Source: an uncultured Bacteroidaceae bacterium
GTDB taxonomy: Bacteria; Bacteroidota; Bacteroidia; Bacteroidales; Bacteroidaceae
Reading direction: 5' to 3'
Length of the DNA: 64,000 nucleotides
Assembly: GCA_905233765.1 (NCBI GenBank)
Contig: CAJOCU010000012.1
Location: 995 to 64,994, forward strand
Shown: positions 44,419 through 53,895 of the stretch, one piece after another
How positions within the stretch are numbered: position 1 is the stretch's first letter
Layout: each line of letters opens with the position of its first letter
Notes under the pieces: model-generated
The model's database searches: none
Seen by the model: the letters and a program-made list of their open reading frames with translations, nothing else
What the model was told of the DNA's origin: nothing
Translations under genes and position numbers: made by a program

Positions 44419-47154
44419 ATGAAAACAAGGATTATTGGAATAATGTGGGCCTTGGCTCTGCTCATGGGTTTCACCACCACAGCACAGGCACAGACCACTG
44501 TAGAAGTCAGCACACAAATCACAAAGGAGAGCGACCTCGTCAGTGGCAACAAGTATGTCTTGCAGTCAATGGCATCCGGCACACCTTATATTATGGATGC
44601 CGGCACCTACTACAGCGTACCCAATAAGGCCAATACGGCTACTACGGCATGCGTCTATTACTTCTATAAGAACGATGACGGGACGTGGATGATCAAGAAC
44701 CAACACACCGGTAAATACTGGGGCGTGCCCGTCTATGGCTCAGAACTGGAACCCAGTGTCGTTTATGATGCCGGCGCGTGGAGCCTGAACTTCTCGGGCG
44801 GCATATCCTATCCCAGAGCCAAGACGACCGACGGCTCGACCGTCCTCAGCATTGACCGTTCCTCGCAGAAGATTGTAGGTTGGACCACCAAGACCAGTAG
44901 CAATGCTGCTCAGAGCATAAAGATTTACGAGGTGGTAGCAGACATCTCGTCGGAGCCGTTACCCGAGTTGGAGAATAAGATCGTAATCGTGAGTTCTACG
45001 CCCGCCAACGATATCGAGGTGGGCAAGTGGTACACGATGTTCGACCGTGGGACTAGCCCCCATCCTCATGGCTTCCTCTATGAGAGCGTTGACCAACATC
45101 AACTTTACAACACTGCGACCGCACCCAGTGGCATGGCCACAGCTGCAGCCAAATACCTCGTACGCTTCATAAACGCTGACGACGGCAAGTACTATGTGCA
45201 GAACGGCTTCGGAAACTACTTTGCTGCTTTCGTGGACAGGACTGTAGCGTCCGTCATCGCCACCCCCACCGATCCTATCACCATAGCGAAGATTGCGAAC
45301 ACCGATGCGCATTTCTATTTCCAGGCATCCGGCACGGGTGTCGTTCTCGATGCCAACGACCTGAGTCAGGGTGATGCCACCGTCGTGGGGTGGGGCACCA
45401 CTGCTCCCACGAGCATCAACAGCAACAATGACTGGGCAGTGTATCCTGTGACGCTGGAGGAGCTGCCTGCTGAGATTGCACTGCTCGATGGCGATGTCAC
45501 CGTTACGCGTGGCTACCAGACCACAGGCCGCGGTAATACCGATGCCCTACTGTTGCGCATGGAGGTGGCACCCTCGCAGACCTTGCAGCAGGCCACCTTC
45601 CGCATAGCCCTCAGCGAGGATGCCATCAAGGCCATCAGTAGCCTCTATATCTACGAAACCAAAGAAACGGAGTTCATCGCCAACATCCCTGATGCTCCCA
45701 TCGGCAGCACCGATGACATTGCGGCCACCACGAATGTGACTGTGACGAATGTCACGCGGGGGCTGCACCGCTTCTGGCTCTGCGCCACCATCAAGGATGA
45801 CGCTCCCTTAGGGGCCCTTCTACAGCCGGCCCTCACGGCCATCGACTACACCACCTCGGCCGATGCCAGCTACGACGCCACCGCCATCGGTAATCCCAGT
45901 CGGCAAGGTATGAAGGTGTTTGCACAGCAGAAATTCGTCTTCAAGCCCACCACTGACAACTGCCGCTACTACCGCATTCCGGCGATGATCTTGGATCAGG
46001 ACAACAACATCGTTGTGGCGGCTGACAAGCGCTATAACAGCAACAGCGACCTGGGTAACCACAAGATTGACGTGGTAAGCCTGCGCAGCGAGGACGGCGG
46101 CCGCACCTGGCAGGACTACGCCACCGTGGCTGTCGGCGACGGCTCCACGGCAGCCTACTTCGGCTACGGCGATGCTGCTCTCGCCCGTGCCACGAACGGT
46201 GACCTCGTCTGCATCATGGCTTCGGGCAACAAGATGTGGGGCTATGGTATGGTCACTGCAGGCTTCGCCCGCAGCACCGACAATGGCAAGAGCTGGACGC
46301 TTGTGAAGAACCTGCTAGATTCGCCCGCCTTCTACGACGAGAACAGTAATGACGGCAGCCTTAGCGTCACCAACATCTTCACGACCTCCGGCAAAGGCCT
46401 GACCACCACCGATGGCGTCATCATGTTCACCACCAACTGCAAGAACGACCTCGGCACCGTCAACTATATCCTCTATTCCACCGACAACGGCGCACACTGG
46501 CGCCTGAGCAATGCCGTGGCCTACAGCGGCACCGACGAGTCGAAGCTGGAACAGCGCAACGACGGTAGCCTGCTGCTCTCCGTGCGTCAGAATGGCAACC
46601 GAGGCTGGAACACTGCCACCTACACGAAGAACAACGACGGCACCGTCACCTTCAACTGGGGTACACAATATCGCAACAGTGATATCTGGGGCAATGCCTG
46701 CAACGCCGACATCCTCTACTACAGCCGTCAGAGCGACACCGATCCCGACATCATGCTTCATAGTTATATCAACTCCAACGCTCGTGAGAGCCTGCAGCTG
46801 AACATCAGTCTGAATGGCGGTTCCAAGTGGACTGGTGCCTATAACATCCAGCCCAACGGCTCGTGCTACTCCACCATGATTCAGCTGCCCAGTGGTGATG
46901 TCGCCCTACTCTATGAGGACGAGTCGTACAGCGCTGGCAACGGCTACGCCATCAACTTCGTCACCATCACCCGCGAACAGATCCTCGAATGGTTCCAGGA
47001 TGCCGGCGGTCAGCTGCCCGTGGGAATTGAAAGCCTTACCCCCAGTCCCACTCCCGTGGGCGAGGAGAGTATCTACAACCTCGCAGGACAGAAGCTCTAT
47101 AAGCCGAAGAAGGGCGTGAACATCATCAACGGCAAGAAAGTAATCATAAGATAA
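44419..47154 (+). CDS. Secreted exo-alpha-sialidase (GH33) with C-terminal tail
   Basis: The 911-residue protein starts with a signal peptide (MKTRIIGIMWALALLMGFTT). Residues of about 25-330 are beta-rich with two lectin-like repeats (HTGKYWGVP; DDGKYYVQNGFGNYF), and residues of about 350-485 include a sialidase N-terminal domain (a BNR-associated type). The GH33 propeller follows: the arginine-triad motif YYRIPAM (Arg519) and four Asp boxes (SEDGGRTW at 557, STDNGKSW, STDNGAHW, SLNGGSKW). The C-terminus IYNLAGQKLYKPKKGVNIIN is the shared tail. It removes terminal sialic acid from host glycans at the surface. The M60 peptidase gene starts 18 bases later, so the two are probably co-transcribed. 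Confidence 0.92.
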   Translation: MKTRIIGIMWALALLMGFTTTAQAQTTVEVSTQITKESDLVSGNKYVLQSMASGTPYIMDAGTYYSVPNKANTATTACVYYFYKNDDGTWMIKNQHTGKYWGVPVYGSELEPSVVYDAGAWSLNFSGGISYPRAKTTDGSTVLSIDRSSQKIVGWTTKTSSNAAQSIKIYEVVADISSEPLPELENKIVIVSSTPANDIEVGKWYTMFDRGTSPHPHGFLYESVDQHQLYNTATAPSGMATAAAKYLVRFINADDGKYYVQNGFGNYFAAFVDRTVASVIATPTDPITIAKIANTDAHFYFQASGTGVVLDANDLSQGDATVVGWGTTAPTSINSNNDWAVYPVTLEELPAEIALLDGDVTVTRGYQTTGRGNTDALLLRMEVAPSQTLQQATFRIALSEDAIKAISSLYIYETKETEFIANIPDAPIGSTDDIAATTNVTVTNVTRGLHRFWLCATIKDDAPLGALLQPALTAIDYTTSADASYDATAIGNPSRQGMKVFAQQKFVFKPTTDNCRYYRIPAMILDQDNNIVVAADKRYNSNSDLGNHKIDVVSLRSEDGGRTWQDYATVAVGDGSTAAYFGYGDAALARATNGDLVCIMASGNKMWGYGMVTAGFARSTDNGKSWTLVKNLLDSPAFYDENSNDGSLSVTNIFTTSGKGLTTTDGVIMFTTNCKNDLGTVNYILYSTDNGAHWRLSNAVAYSGTDESKLEQRNDGSLLLSVRQNGNRGWNTATYTKNNDGTVTFNWGTQYRNSDIWGNACNADILYYSRQSDTDPDIMLHSYINSNARESLQLNISLNGGSKWTGAYNIQPNGSCYSTMIQLPSGDVALLYEDESYSAGNGYAINFVTITREQILEWFQDAGGQLPVGIESLTPSPTPVGEESIYNLAGQKLYKPKKGVNIINGKKVIIR

Positions 47155-47172
47155 AGAACAGCCAAAAGAGAA

Positions 47173-50100
47173 ATGTCATTCAGGAATTATGTTTTCGCGC
47201 TGCTTCTCCTCATGACCGGAGAAGCAGCTGCCACTATTACCTCTGGCTACTATCGTGTCAAGAGTTACAACAGCAAGTACATGACTGAGGTGGCGGGCTC
47301 TCGAACACTCGTTTGCTCGAATTATGATGCGGAGGACTACGCACAAGTGTGGAATCTCACGGTAAATGGAAGCGAGATAACCTTCCGGAACGCTTTGACG
47401 GATAAATATATCCAAGGACAAGGAACCTTGGCGGCATCATATATGACAGGAACCGGCATCGTCACATTTACATGGAATGAGCCAGCTACGAATACCTTTA
47501 CCTTCGCCAGCAACGGCGTGGCTGCAGGTTTGCACTGCGATGCTTCGAACAACGTGGTTCGTTGGTATGTGGACGAAAACAAGTCCAAGTGGACGATTGA
47601 AGCGGCTACTGTTGATGAAGAAGAACTGACAGCCATGAAAGCGTTGTATGCTGAAGCGTCTCCAGAACAACTTACAACCTTCTTTACGTCCACAGCATGT
47701 ACAGCGCTGAGGAGCCCTTATTCCGGATACACCGATGAAGCCCTGCGCTCTGCGATGAGTTCCCTACCGACTACGGCGCAGGATATGGCCATCAAGATTA
47801 AGAACAACAGCTGGGCCACTTATGCTGGATGGGATAAGACAGAACGCACTTTCCGCATTGCGGATTATAAAGCATACAGCAATGGCGACCGCTGGACGAG
47901 CATTATGGGATTCGGCTATCATGTAGGTCGAATAGAAAATCCCACGGGCATTTACGTGGAAACTGGCGATTTCGTGCAGGTCTATGTGGGAGCTATCCCT
48001 GCAGGAGAGAGCGTGAAGCTCGCTGTTGCGGGGTATGGTGCCGGAGGCTATGGAGGTCCTGCCATCCAGTACTATACGCTCTACGAAGGCATGAACACGG
48101 TAAAGATGATGAGTGAAGGCGGTTGCTTTATTTTCTATGAGGTGGATAACACCACAGCTGGCAGTGCTCCCTACAAGCTTCTTTCCACCTATGACGATGT
48201 GACCATTCACATTGAAGGTGGCACCGTGCAGGGATACTTCGACCTCACCAAAGGCGATGACAATGATGATTGGACACAGCTGAAGGCACACCTCATGACC
48301 AAAAACATGTTCTGCCTAAAGACCAAGAGCCTGGTCTTCAACCTTCAGACAGAATTGCTGAAACATGCAGTGGATGAGGCAGAAGGTGGCAGCGTTGGGC
48401 AGGTTGTGGGAATGTTGGAGTATTGGCAGCACATACAGGATATGGAGGACGAAATCTTCAATCGTGATGCCATTGCTACATTTGCCTATTGCAACAACAT
48501 TCACTCTGTGACAACGATTGGGAATAATGGGGATGGTGCGCTATACGCATATACAAACGGTATTTATTTCAGTCCGGAACAACATGACCGTCTGTTTAAC
48601 TATGACTTGTTCCGTCTCGGGAGTGACAACCTGTGGGCGTCGGCACATGAATTAGGTCACCATCGCCAAAAGCCCATCAATATGGTTGGCAACACAGAGG
48701 TATCAAACAATCTCTATTCCAATGTGGCTGTGTATCAGCAAGGACGCTACACCAGCCGTACGGCCAGTATTCAGATGACCTTTCGCGATTTCATGAACGG
48801 CCTCTCCTGGCCCGAGCGCGTGAAGAATGCGAATAGTGGTGTGGCAGACTATAATCAGCAGTTGTTGCACCTCAACTGGCAGCTTTATCAGTATTTCTGC
48901 ATCAACGGGGAGAAAACAGACTTCTTCCCAAGACTCTTCACGGCACTGCGTGCGAATCCCATGGTCAATGTGGCAGGTGCAGATAAACTCTCTCCGGCAT
49001 CTACAGACTATCTGTGGTACTACCAGAAATGCTGCGAGGTGAGCGGCTATGACCTCACCGAGTTCTTTGCGGCCTACGGCTTCTTCATGCTGCCGCCAGC
49101 ACAAGAAACCGCCATCAATGGGCAATATTATTATCAAACCATTGGTGACTATGGTACATACAACCTCTACGTTACACAGGAGATGATTGATGATGCCTTG
49201 AGTGCGGTAGCAGCTATGAACCTGCCCAAGTGCAACATCGTCTTCATAGAAGATCGTGTGTCTGCGCCCGATGCGACCTATGAGGGACACGGCGTAGGGG
49301 AGAAAAGAGGCTTGAACGATGCCTCTTCCGTCACTGCATTCGGACAAGTGGGAGAAGTGGGCCAATATAGCACCTTCGCTGCTGAGTGCTCCGATTACGA
49401 CTACAACGTCAGCGAACGCGGCAATGTCACGATGCAGGGCAGCGGGGCTGTGGGCTTCAAGCTCTACGACAATAGCGGCAACCTCATCGGACTTTATAAC
49501 ACCAATACGTTCGCATTGCCTGCTTCAGCCTACGATAAGGATGGTCTCAAGAGCGGCTACAGTCTTATGGCGGCAGCCGGTGACGGCACTTCGGCCGCCG
49601 CAACACGCGACGAGGCTATCGTGGTGAACGAATTCCCAAAGACCGATCGCTGGTACACCTTCTGCACGACATGGCGTGGCGGGCGCTACACAAAGAGTAA
49701 TGGTGTGGGCGAGGGCGTCGTGGGTGCCACGTCAGCAGCACCTTCCGAATCCATGCAGTGGAAGTTCGTGCTCCGCGAAGGCGAGCGTGAGGTCTTCGAC
49801 ATTGTGAACCGCGCCGACGGTTCCTACATCTCTCCAGTAGCTACATACGACACACAGGTAAGCACAACCTCTACACAGCCGGCCGCAGGATGGCAGCTGA
49901 GCAAGGCAGCCACAGCCGACATGTATATCATTTACAGCGGCACGGTACAACTCAATCAGACAAACAATGCCGGAACCGACGGATATAAGATTTACAACTG
50001 GGGTGGTGGTAACAACACATCAGACGACGGCTGCCAATTTACCATCGAGGAGATATACGACTCAGGGTGGGATGATGGAGTGAAGATCGTCTATGGTACG

Positions 50101-51144
50101 ACGGCCCATACCACTTATGGAACTCTAAGCAGCCTAACGTGGACGTCAAAAGTGACATCTGGTGTTGCAACAGGTGACAATACCATTGCAGGACTGACGA
50201 TGGTGGCATCTGATGGTGCCTTCAATCAGTTCTCAAGCTGGAACAGTCATTATAACATTGCCTATCATCCAGCTACTGCAAATACCGATGCGACATTGAC
50301 ATTGACAGCTCCCGAAGGCTATGTGATTAAGAGCTACTCCATGCTTGTTGCAAGAGCCGCCAGCGCAGCACACAGCTACACTGTGACGAACGAAGCTGGC
50401 ATCTTGGTAGATGTGCCTTTCGGTTCAAGCGAATCCTCATATGCGACTGTATCACAGAGCGACATTAATAAAGCCAGCACCGTCATAACAGTACGCACAT
50501 CTGATGTAAGCAAATGGCTGGCTATTGCCGACTTTACTGTAACATTGGCCAAGCCACTCCCGCTCAATGTCGTTGGTGACAAGTCATTCGCTACGCTCTA
50601 CCTGCCCTATGACGTGCAGACTGACGTTAATACCAAGGCCTATTACATCACAACCATTAGTGGTGGTTATGCTCGACTGACAGAACTCGCCGGTGGTGAG
50701 ATTCCTGCTTTCACAGCTGTCGTGCTTGTCAACAGCGAGGCGACTACTTATGCAACCCTTTCGATGGCAAGCAGCCTCCCCCGCGTGGTTAGCGAGGATG
50801 ACAACCTGCTGAAGGGGACCATTGTAGGTATGAAACTCGACCTCAGCGATGAGACTAACTACTACTCGTTGGGTAAGAAGAATGGCGCCATAGGCTTCTA
50901 CAAGTTCTCCGGCGGCACCATTAACCTCGGTGCCAACAAGGCATACCTGGACACCACTTCCTCGGGCGGCGACATCAAGGGCTTCCTCTTCGACTTTAAC
51001 GATGCTGTAGGCATAGAGGCAATTGACAATGGACAATGGACAATTGACAATGACAAGGTGATCTACAACCTCGCTGGTCAGAAGATGAGCAAGCTGCAGC
51101 GCGGCGTGAACATCGTCAATGGCAAGAAAGTGCTTGTGAAGTAA
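47173..51144 (+). CDS. Secreted M60-type mucin peptidase
   Basis: The 1323-residue protein has a signal peptide (MSFRNYVFALLLLMTGEAAA) and a RICIN-like/lectin N-terminal region (GYYRVKSYNSKYMTE, about 27-145). The M60/enhancin-type domain carries the zinc site HELGH (492-496) and Glu509. Beta-sandwich and lectin-like domains occupy about 750-1250. The tail IYNLAGQKMSKLQRGVNIVN ends it. M60 peptidases cut O-glycosylated mucins. With the adjacent sialidase this gives desialylation plus peptide cleavage of mucin. Just before the tail, residues of about 1284-1294 (AIDNGQWTIDND) are a translated ATTGACAATGGACAATG-type microrepeat. A 56-residue ORF follows 13 bases after the stop. Confidence 0.9.
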   Translation: MSFRNYVFALLLLMTGEAAATITSGYYRVKSYNSKYMTEVAGSRTLVCSNYDAEDYAQVWNLTVNGSEITFRNALTDKYIQGQGTLAASYMTGTGIVTFTWNEPATNTFTFASNGVAAGLHCDASNNVVRWYVDENKSKWTIEAATVDEEELTAMKALYAEASPEQLTTFFTSTACTALRSPYSGYTDEALRSAMSSLPTTAQDMAIKIKNNSWATYAGWDKTERTFRIADYKAYSNGDRWTSIMGFGYHVGRIENPTGIYVETGDFVQVYVGAIPAGESVKLAVAGYGAGGYGGPAIQYYTLYEGMNTVKMMSEGGCFIFYEVDNTTAGSAPYKLLSTYDDVTIHIEGGTVQGYFDLTKGDDNDDWTQLKAHLMTKNMFCLKTKSLVFNLQTELLKHAVDEAEGGSVGQVVGMLEYWQHIQDMEDEIFNRDAIATFAYCNNIHSVTTIGNNGDGALYAYTNGIYFSPEQHDRLFNYDLFRLGSDNLWASAHELGHHRQKPINMVGNTEVSNNLYSNVAVYQQGRYTSRTASIQMTFRDFMNGLSWPERVKNANSGVADYNQQLLHLNWQLYQYFCINGEKTDFFPRLFTALRANPMVNVAGADKLSPASTDYLWYYQKCCEVSGYDLTEFFAAYGFFMLPPAQETAINGQYYYQTIGDYGTYNLYVTQEMIDDALSAVAAMNLPKCNIVFIEDRVSAPDATYEGHGVGEKRGLNDASSVTAFGQVGEVGQYSTFAAECSDYDYNVSERGNVTMQGSGAVGFKLYDNSGNLIGLYNTNTFALPASAYDKDGLKSGYSLMAAAGDGTSAAATRDEAIVVNEFPKTDRWYTFCTTWRGGRYTKSNGVGEGVVGATSAAPSESMQWKFVLREGEREVFDIVNRADGSYISPVATYDTQVSTTSTQPAAGWQLSKAATADMYIIYSGTVQLNQTNNAGTDGYKIYNWGGGNNTSDDGCQFTIEEIYDSGWDDGVKIVYGTTAHTTYGTLSSLTWTSKVTSGVATGDNTIAGLTMVASDGAFNQFSSWNSHYNIAYHPATANTDATLTLTAPEGYVIKSYSMLVARAASAAHSYTVTNEAGILVDVPFGSSESSYATVSQSDINKASTVITVRTSDVSKWLAIADFTVTLAKPLPLNVVGDKSFATLYLPYDVQTDVNTKAYYITTISGGYARLTELAGGEIPAFTAVVLVNSEATTYATLSMASSLPRVVSEDDNLLKGTIVGMKLDLSDETNYYSLGKKNGAIGFYKFSGGTINLGANKAYLDTTSSGGDIKGFLFDFNDAVGIEAIDNGQWTIDNDKVIYNLAGQKMSKLQRGVNIVNGKKVLVK

Positions 51145-51157
51145 AAACCTGAAGATT

Positions 51158-51328
51158 ATGAAAAAGATATATTGCACTCCAACCGTTGACATTTTCAACA
51201 TCATCAGCGAACGCCACCTGTTGTTAGATTCTATCAAAATAGAGAGCACCGAGAATCCCATCGAAGATGAAGACGATATCGGTTTTACGAAAGAACGAGG
51301 CGAGTTCGACGATAGCTTCTGGGACTAA
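51158..51328 (+). CDS. 56-residue acidic companion protein, copy 1
   Basis: The ORF starts 13 bases after the M60 stop and encodes MKKIYCTPTVDIFNI at the start and a very acidic middle (ENPIEDEDDIG) with DDSFWD at the end. It shares the pattern MKK-x-Y-x-x-P at the N-terminus, a short hydrophobic stretch, an acidic middle and a terminal aromatic/Asp motif with ORFs at 59082 and 63225, each behind another large tailed secreted protein. There is no signal peptide or membrane segment. A strong terminator follows 9 bases after the stop, so it is the last gene of the sialidase-M60 operon. Function unknown. Confidence 0.7.
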   Translation: MKKIYCTPTVDIFNIISERHLLLDSIKIESTENPIEDEDDIGFTKERGEFDDSFWD

Positions 51329-51337
51329 GTCCACCTT

Positions 51338-51380
51338 ACAAAGGGAGGGCGCACATCGGTGATGTGCGCCCTCCCTTTGT
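51338..51380. terminator. 20-bp perfect bidirectional terminator
   Basis: Arms ACAAAGGGAGGGCGCACATC and GATGTGCGCCCTCCCTTTGT with loop GGT. It separates the sialidase-M60 operon (plus) from kduI (minus) and can end both. Confidence 0.9.
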
Positions 51381-51395
51381 GAGTCTGTTTATGTA

Positions 51396-52400
51396 TTAGC
51401 GGATGTCGATGACGGGGATGTTGTCCTTGTCGTTGTAGTAGAGGTTCTCGCCTGCCATACCCCAGATGAAGGTGTAGTAGTAGGTGCCGGCAGCGGCGTG
51501 GATGCTCCATTCAGGCGACATAATAGCCTGCTCGTTGTGGAGCCATACGACGCGGCTCTCCTCGGGCTGTCCCATGATGTGGGCGATGGTCTGATCCTGG
51601 GGCAGGTTGAAGTAGTAGTAGGCTTCGATGCGGCGACCGTGGGTGTGAGGGGGCATCGTGTTCCAGGCAGCACCCGGGTTGAGCTGTGTCAGACCGAGCT
51701 GCAGCTGGCAGGGGCCTTCCTCGAGGACATCGTTGACGATGAGCTTATAGACGGTGCGGTTGTTGCACTCCTCCAGCGAGCCTACAGGTCCCCAGACAGC
51801 AGCCTTCAGCGAGCCCTTGCGGCCGTCGAGGGTGATCCACTGGGTCTTGTAGTGCTGATGGGCGGTAGCGCTGTTGAGGTAGAACTTAGCGGGTTTCGCT
51901 GCGTCCTTGGAACGGAAGATCACCTCCTTGTTCACGTCCTTGTCCTTGCCGATGTGGCCGCGACCGATGTAGAGGGCTTCCTTCGGTGAGAGGGCATACT
52001 CCTTGCCATCGACGATGACCCAGCCGTCGCCCTGGCCGCAGTTCACCACGCCGAGCTCGCGGTTGTAGAGGAAGTACTTTTCCTTGATGCCGGGGTCCAC
52101 GTCGAGGCCCAGCTCCAGGAAGTTCTCCAGCTTCAGGTCTTTCGTCACGGGCATCGCGCCGCCGAAGATGAAGCGGTCGTAGTGGGAGTAGGTCAGATTA
52201 ATTTCATCAGCCACCATCACCTTCTCCATCACGAAGCGCTCGCGCAGCGTCGGGGTGTCGTAGTGCTTCACATCCTCGGGGTGACAAGCGGTCTGGAAGC
52301 GAACGGATTGCTGGGCGAAAGCCCCCTCCTGCCCTCCCCCAAGGGGGAGGAGAAAAGCAGCAACTGCAGAAATGACAATTGTTTTCTTAAGAGTCTTCAT
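51396..52400 (-). CDS. kduI: 4-deoxy-L-threo-5-hexosulose-uronate isomerase with signal peptide
   Basis: KduI interconverts 5-keto-4-deoxyuronate and 2,5-diketo-3-deoxygluconate in pectin and glycosaminoglycan breakdown. From about residue 32 the protein follows E. coli KduI closely: [29 protein letters not shown], and the zinc-binding MPPHTHGRR and [14 protein letters not shown]. The first 31 residues are an apparent signal peptide ([20 protein letters not shown], ending AFAQ), which is unusual for this normally cytoplasmic enzyme. Residues [12 protein letters not shown] are encoded by a G/C-rich repeat copy that seems to have been inserted within the signal sequence. gatC-like EIIC lies 47 bases upstream in the same orientation. 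Confidence 0.9.
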   Translation of the reverse strand: MKTLKKTIVISAVAAFLLPLGGGQEGAFAQQSVRFQTACHPEDVKHYDTPTLRERFVMEKVMVADEINLTYSHYDRFIFGGAMPVTKDLKLENFLELGLDVDPGIKEKYFLYNRELGVVNCGQGDGWVIVDGKEYALSPKEALYIGRGHIGKDKDVNKEVIFRSKDAAKPAKFYLNSATAHQHYKTQWITLDGRKGSLKAAVWGPVGSLEECNNRTVYKLIVNDVLEEGPCQLQLGLTQLNPGAAWNTMPPHTHGRRIEAYYYFNLPQDQTIAHIMGQPEESRVVWLHNEQAIMSPEWSIHAAAGTYYYTFIWGMAGENLYYNDKDNIPVIDIR

Positions 52401-52482
52401 TGTAGTCCTATTTTGAGAATGAATACAAAAATAAATCAGAGGATATGTTACTCCTCCCCCTTGGGGGAGGTCGGGAGGGGGC
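52321..52482. repeat. Inverted pair of G/C-rich palindromic repeats at the kduI/gatC junction
   Basis: 52321-52352 (core CTCCCCCAAGGGGGAG) is the reverse complement of 52451-52482 (core CTCCCCCTTGGGGGAG) with a few differences. The left copy is read in frame in the kduI signal peptide. The right copy supplies the last residues ([11 protein letters not shown]) of the EIIC gene. The arrangement and distance are like the pair at 4664-4811. Confidence 0.8.
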
Positions 52483-53857
52483 TTCCCTTCTTCTCGTCAG
52501 CGATGATGCGGCGGCGGTTGATGAACATCATGACGACGGTGAAGCCGCCGAGGAAGCCCATGCCGATGTAGTCGAGGCTCTTGCAGGCGCGGAAGAAGAC
52601 CCAGCCGAAGAGCGACGAGCAGAAGTCAAGGGCACCGGCCAGGAAGCCTTCGGGCACGTGAGCGGCAGCATCCTGCGTAGCCGCATACACCGAGTTGGCA
52701 GCAGCGGTGAAGTCGGCACTCATATCCGTGACGAAGTAGAGCCCGAAGATGAGGGCGATGAGACCGATGATGAAGGTCTTCACAACGTTGTTCTTCGTCA
52801 GCGGCAGCACCATGGGGAAGAGATAGAACATGCCGGCCAGCGATGCCAACGGCAGGAACTGGTTGCCGGGCAGGACGACGGCGAGGAACAGCACCGTCGG
52901 GATGAGCAGCAGCGAGACCACGAGCGTCGTGGGATGTCCGATGACGAGCGCCGGGCTCATGCCAATGTGCACCTTCTTGCCGTTGAACTTCTTCTCCACC
53001 ACCTCCTTGGTCTTCTGGCTGATAGGCATCAGGCCGTCTATGAAGAGCTTGGTGATGCGGGGGATGAGCTCCATGACGGCACCCATGATGACACCCAGCG
53101 AGAGGATCGTCTTGGCAGCATCGCCGTTCCACTCCTTCACGCTCAGCGCTCCAATCAGCGCACCCACGATGACACCCAGGATGAGCGGTTCACCCAGCAC
53201 GCCGAACTTCTTCTTCAGCCCTTCAGCGTCGATGTCCAGCTTCGAGAAGCCCGGGATGCGGTCCAGCAGCCAGTTGATGCCCAGTGCGAAGGGCACAAAG
53301 CTCTGGCAGAAGGGCTGCGGGATGCTGATGCCGTCGAGGTCGTAGTGCTTCTGGAACTTCTCCGCCGTGAGGTCGGCCATCACGAGCGTGAACATATAAC
53401 AGATGATGGCGGCGAAGTAACCCCAGGCGAGGCTCTCGCCCTTCACGAAATAGACGACGGCGCCGATGAAAGCGAAGTGCCAGTAGTTCCACAGATCGAT
53501 GTTCACCGTGCGTGTGGTCTTCGTGAGCACCATCAGCGCATTCACGCCCAAGCAGATGGGGATGATCAGTGCACCCACGGCGGTGTTGTAGGCCACAGCG
53601 GCAGCAGCGGGCCATCCCATATCGAAGATGTTGAGCTGCAGGTGGTAGATATCCGAGATGTTCGTCAGCGGGCCGTTGAAGTTGGTCGTCAGCAACGCCG
53701 TGACGATGCCGAGGCCGACGAAACCGACGCCCACGAACAGACCGCTCTGCAGCGCCTTACCGAATTTCAGGCCGATGCACAGGCCGATGATGGTGAACAG
53801 AATGGGCATCATGACCGATGCGCCGAGAGAGATGATGTAAGCAAAAACATGTTCCAT
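52448..53857 (-). CDS. GatC-like PTS EIIC transporter
   Basis: The 469-residue integral membrane protein has about 11-12 hydrophobic segments and the galactitol-type EIIC pattern: [20 protein letters not shown] near the N-terminus, [16 protein letters not shown], and [20 protein letters not shown] in the second half. PTS EIIC moves sugars coupled to phosphorylation by EIIB and EIIA, but no EIIA or EIIB gene is near and Bacteroidetes mostly lack a full PTS. It may act as a facilitator or secondary carrier. The kduI gene immediately downstream points to a uronate derivative. The C-terminal 11 residues come from the repeat copy at 52451-52482. Confidence 0.85.
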   Translation of the reverse strand: MEHVFAYIISLGASVMMPILFTIIGLCIGLKFGKALQSGLFVGVGFVGLGIVTALLTTNFNGPLTNISDIYHLQLNIFDMGWPAAAAVAYNTAVGALIIPICLGVNALMVLTKTTRTVNIDLWNYWHFAFIGAVVYFVKGESLAWGYFAAIICYMFTLVMADLTAEKFQKHYDLDGISIPQPFCQSFVPFALGINWLLDRIPGFSKLDIDAEGLKKKFGVLGEPLILGVIVGALIGALSVKEWNGDAAKTILSLGVIMGAVMELIPRITKLFIDGLMPISQKTKEVVEKKFNGKKVHIGMSPALVIGHPTTLVVSLLLIPTVLFLAVVLPGNQFLPLASLAGMFYLFPMVLPLTKNNVVKTFIIGLIALIFGLYFVTDMSADFTAAANSVYAATQDAAAHVPEGFLAGALDFCSSLFGWVFFRACKSLDYIGMGFLGGFTVVMMFINRRRIIADEKKGSPLPTSPKGEE

Positions 53858-53895
53858 GTTTTATCAGTTTAATGATTAATGTTTAAACTCCTTCT

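Noticed and set aside
52445..53872. A 475-codon open frame antisense to the EIIC gene
   Set aside because: It is rich in His, Asp, Glu and Arg as expected from the complement of a GC-rich membrane gene, has no domain or promoter, and the EIIC gene on the other strand is clearly real.
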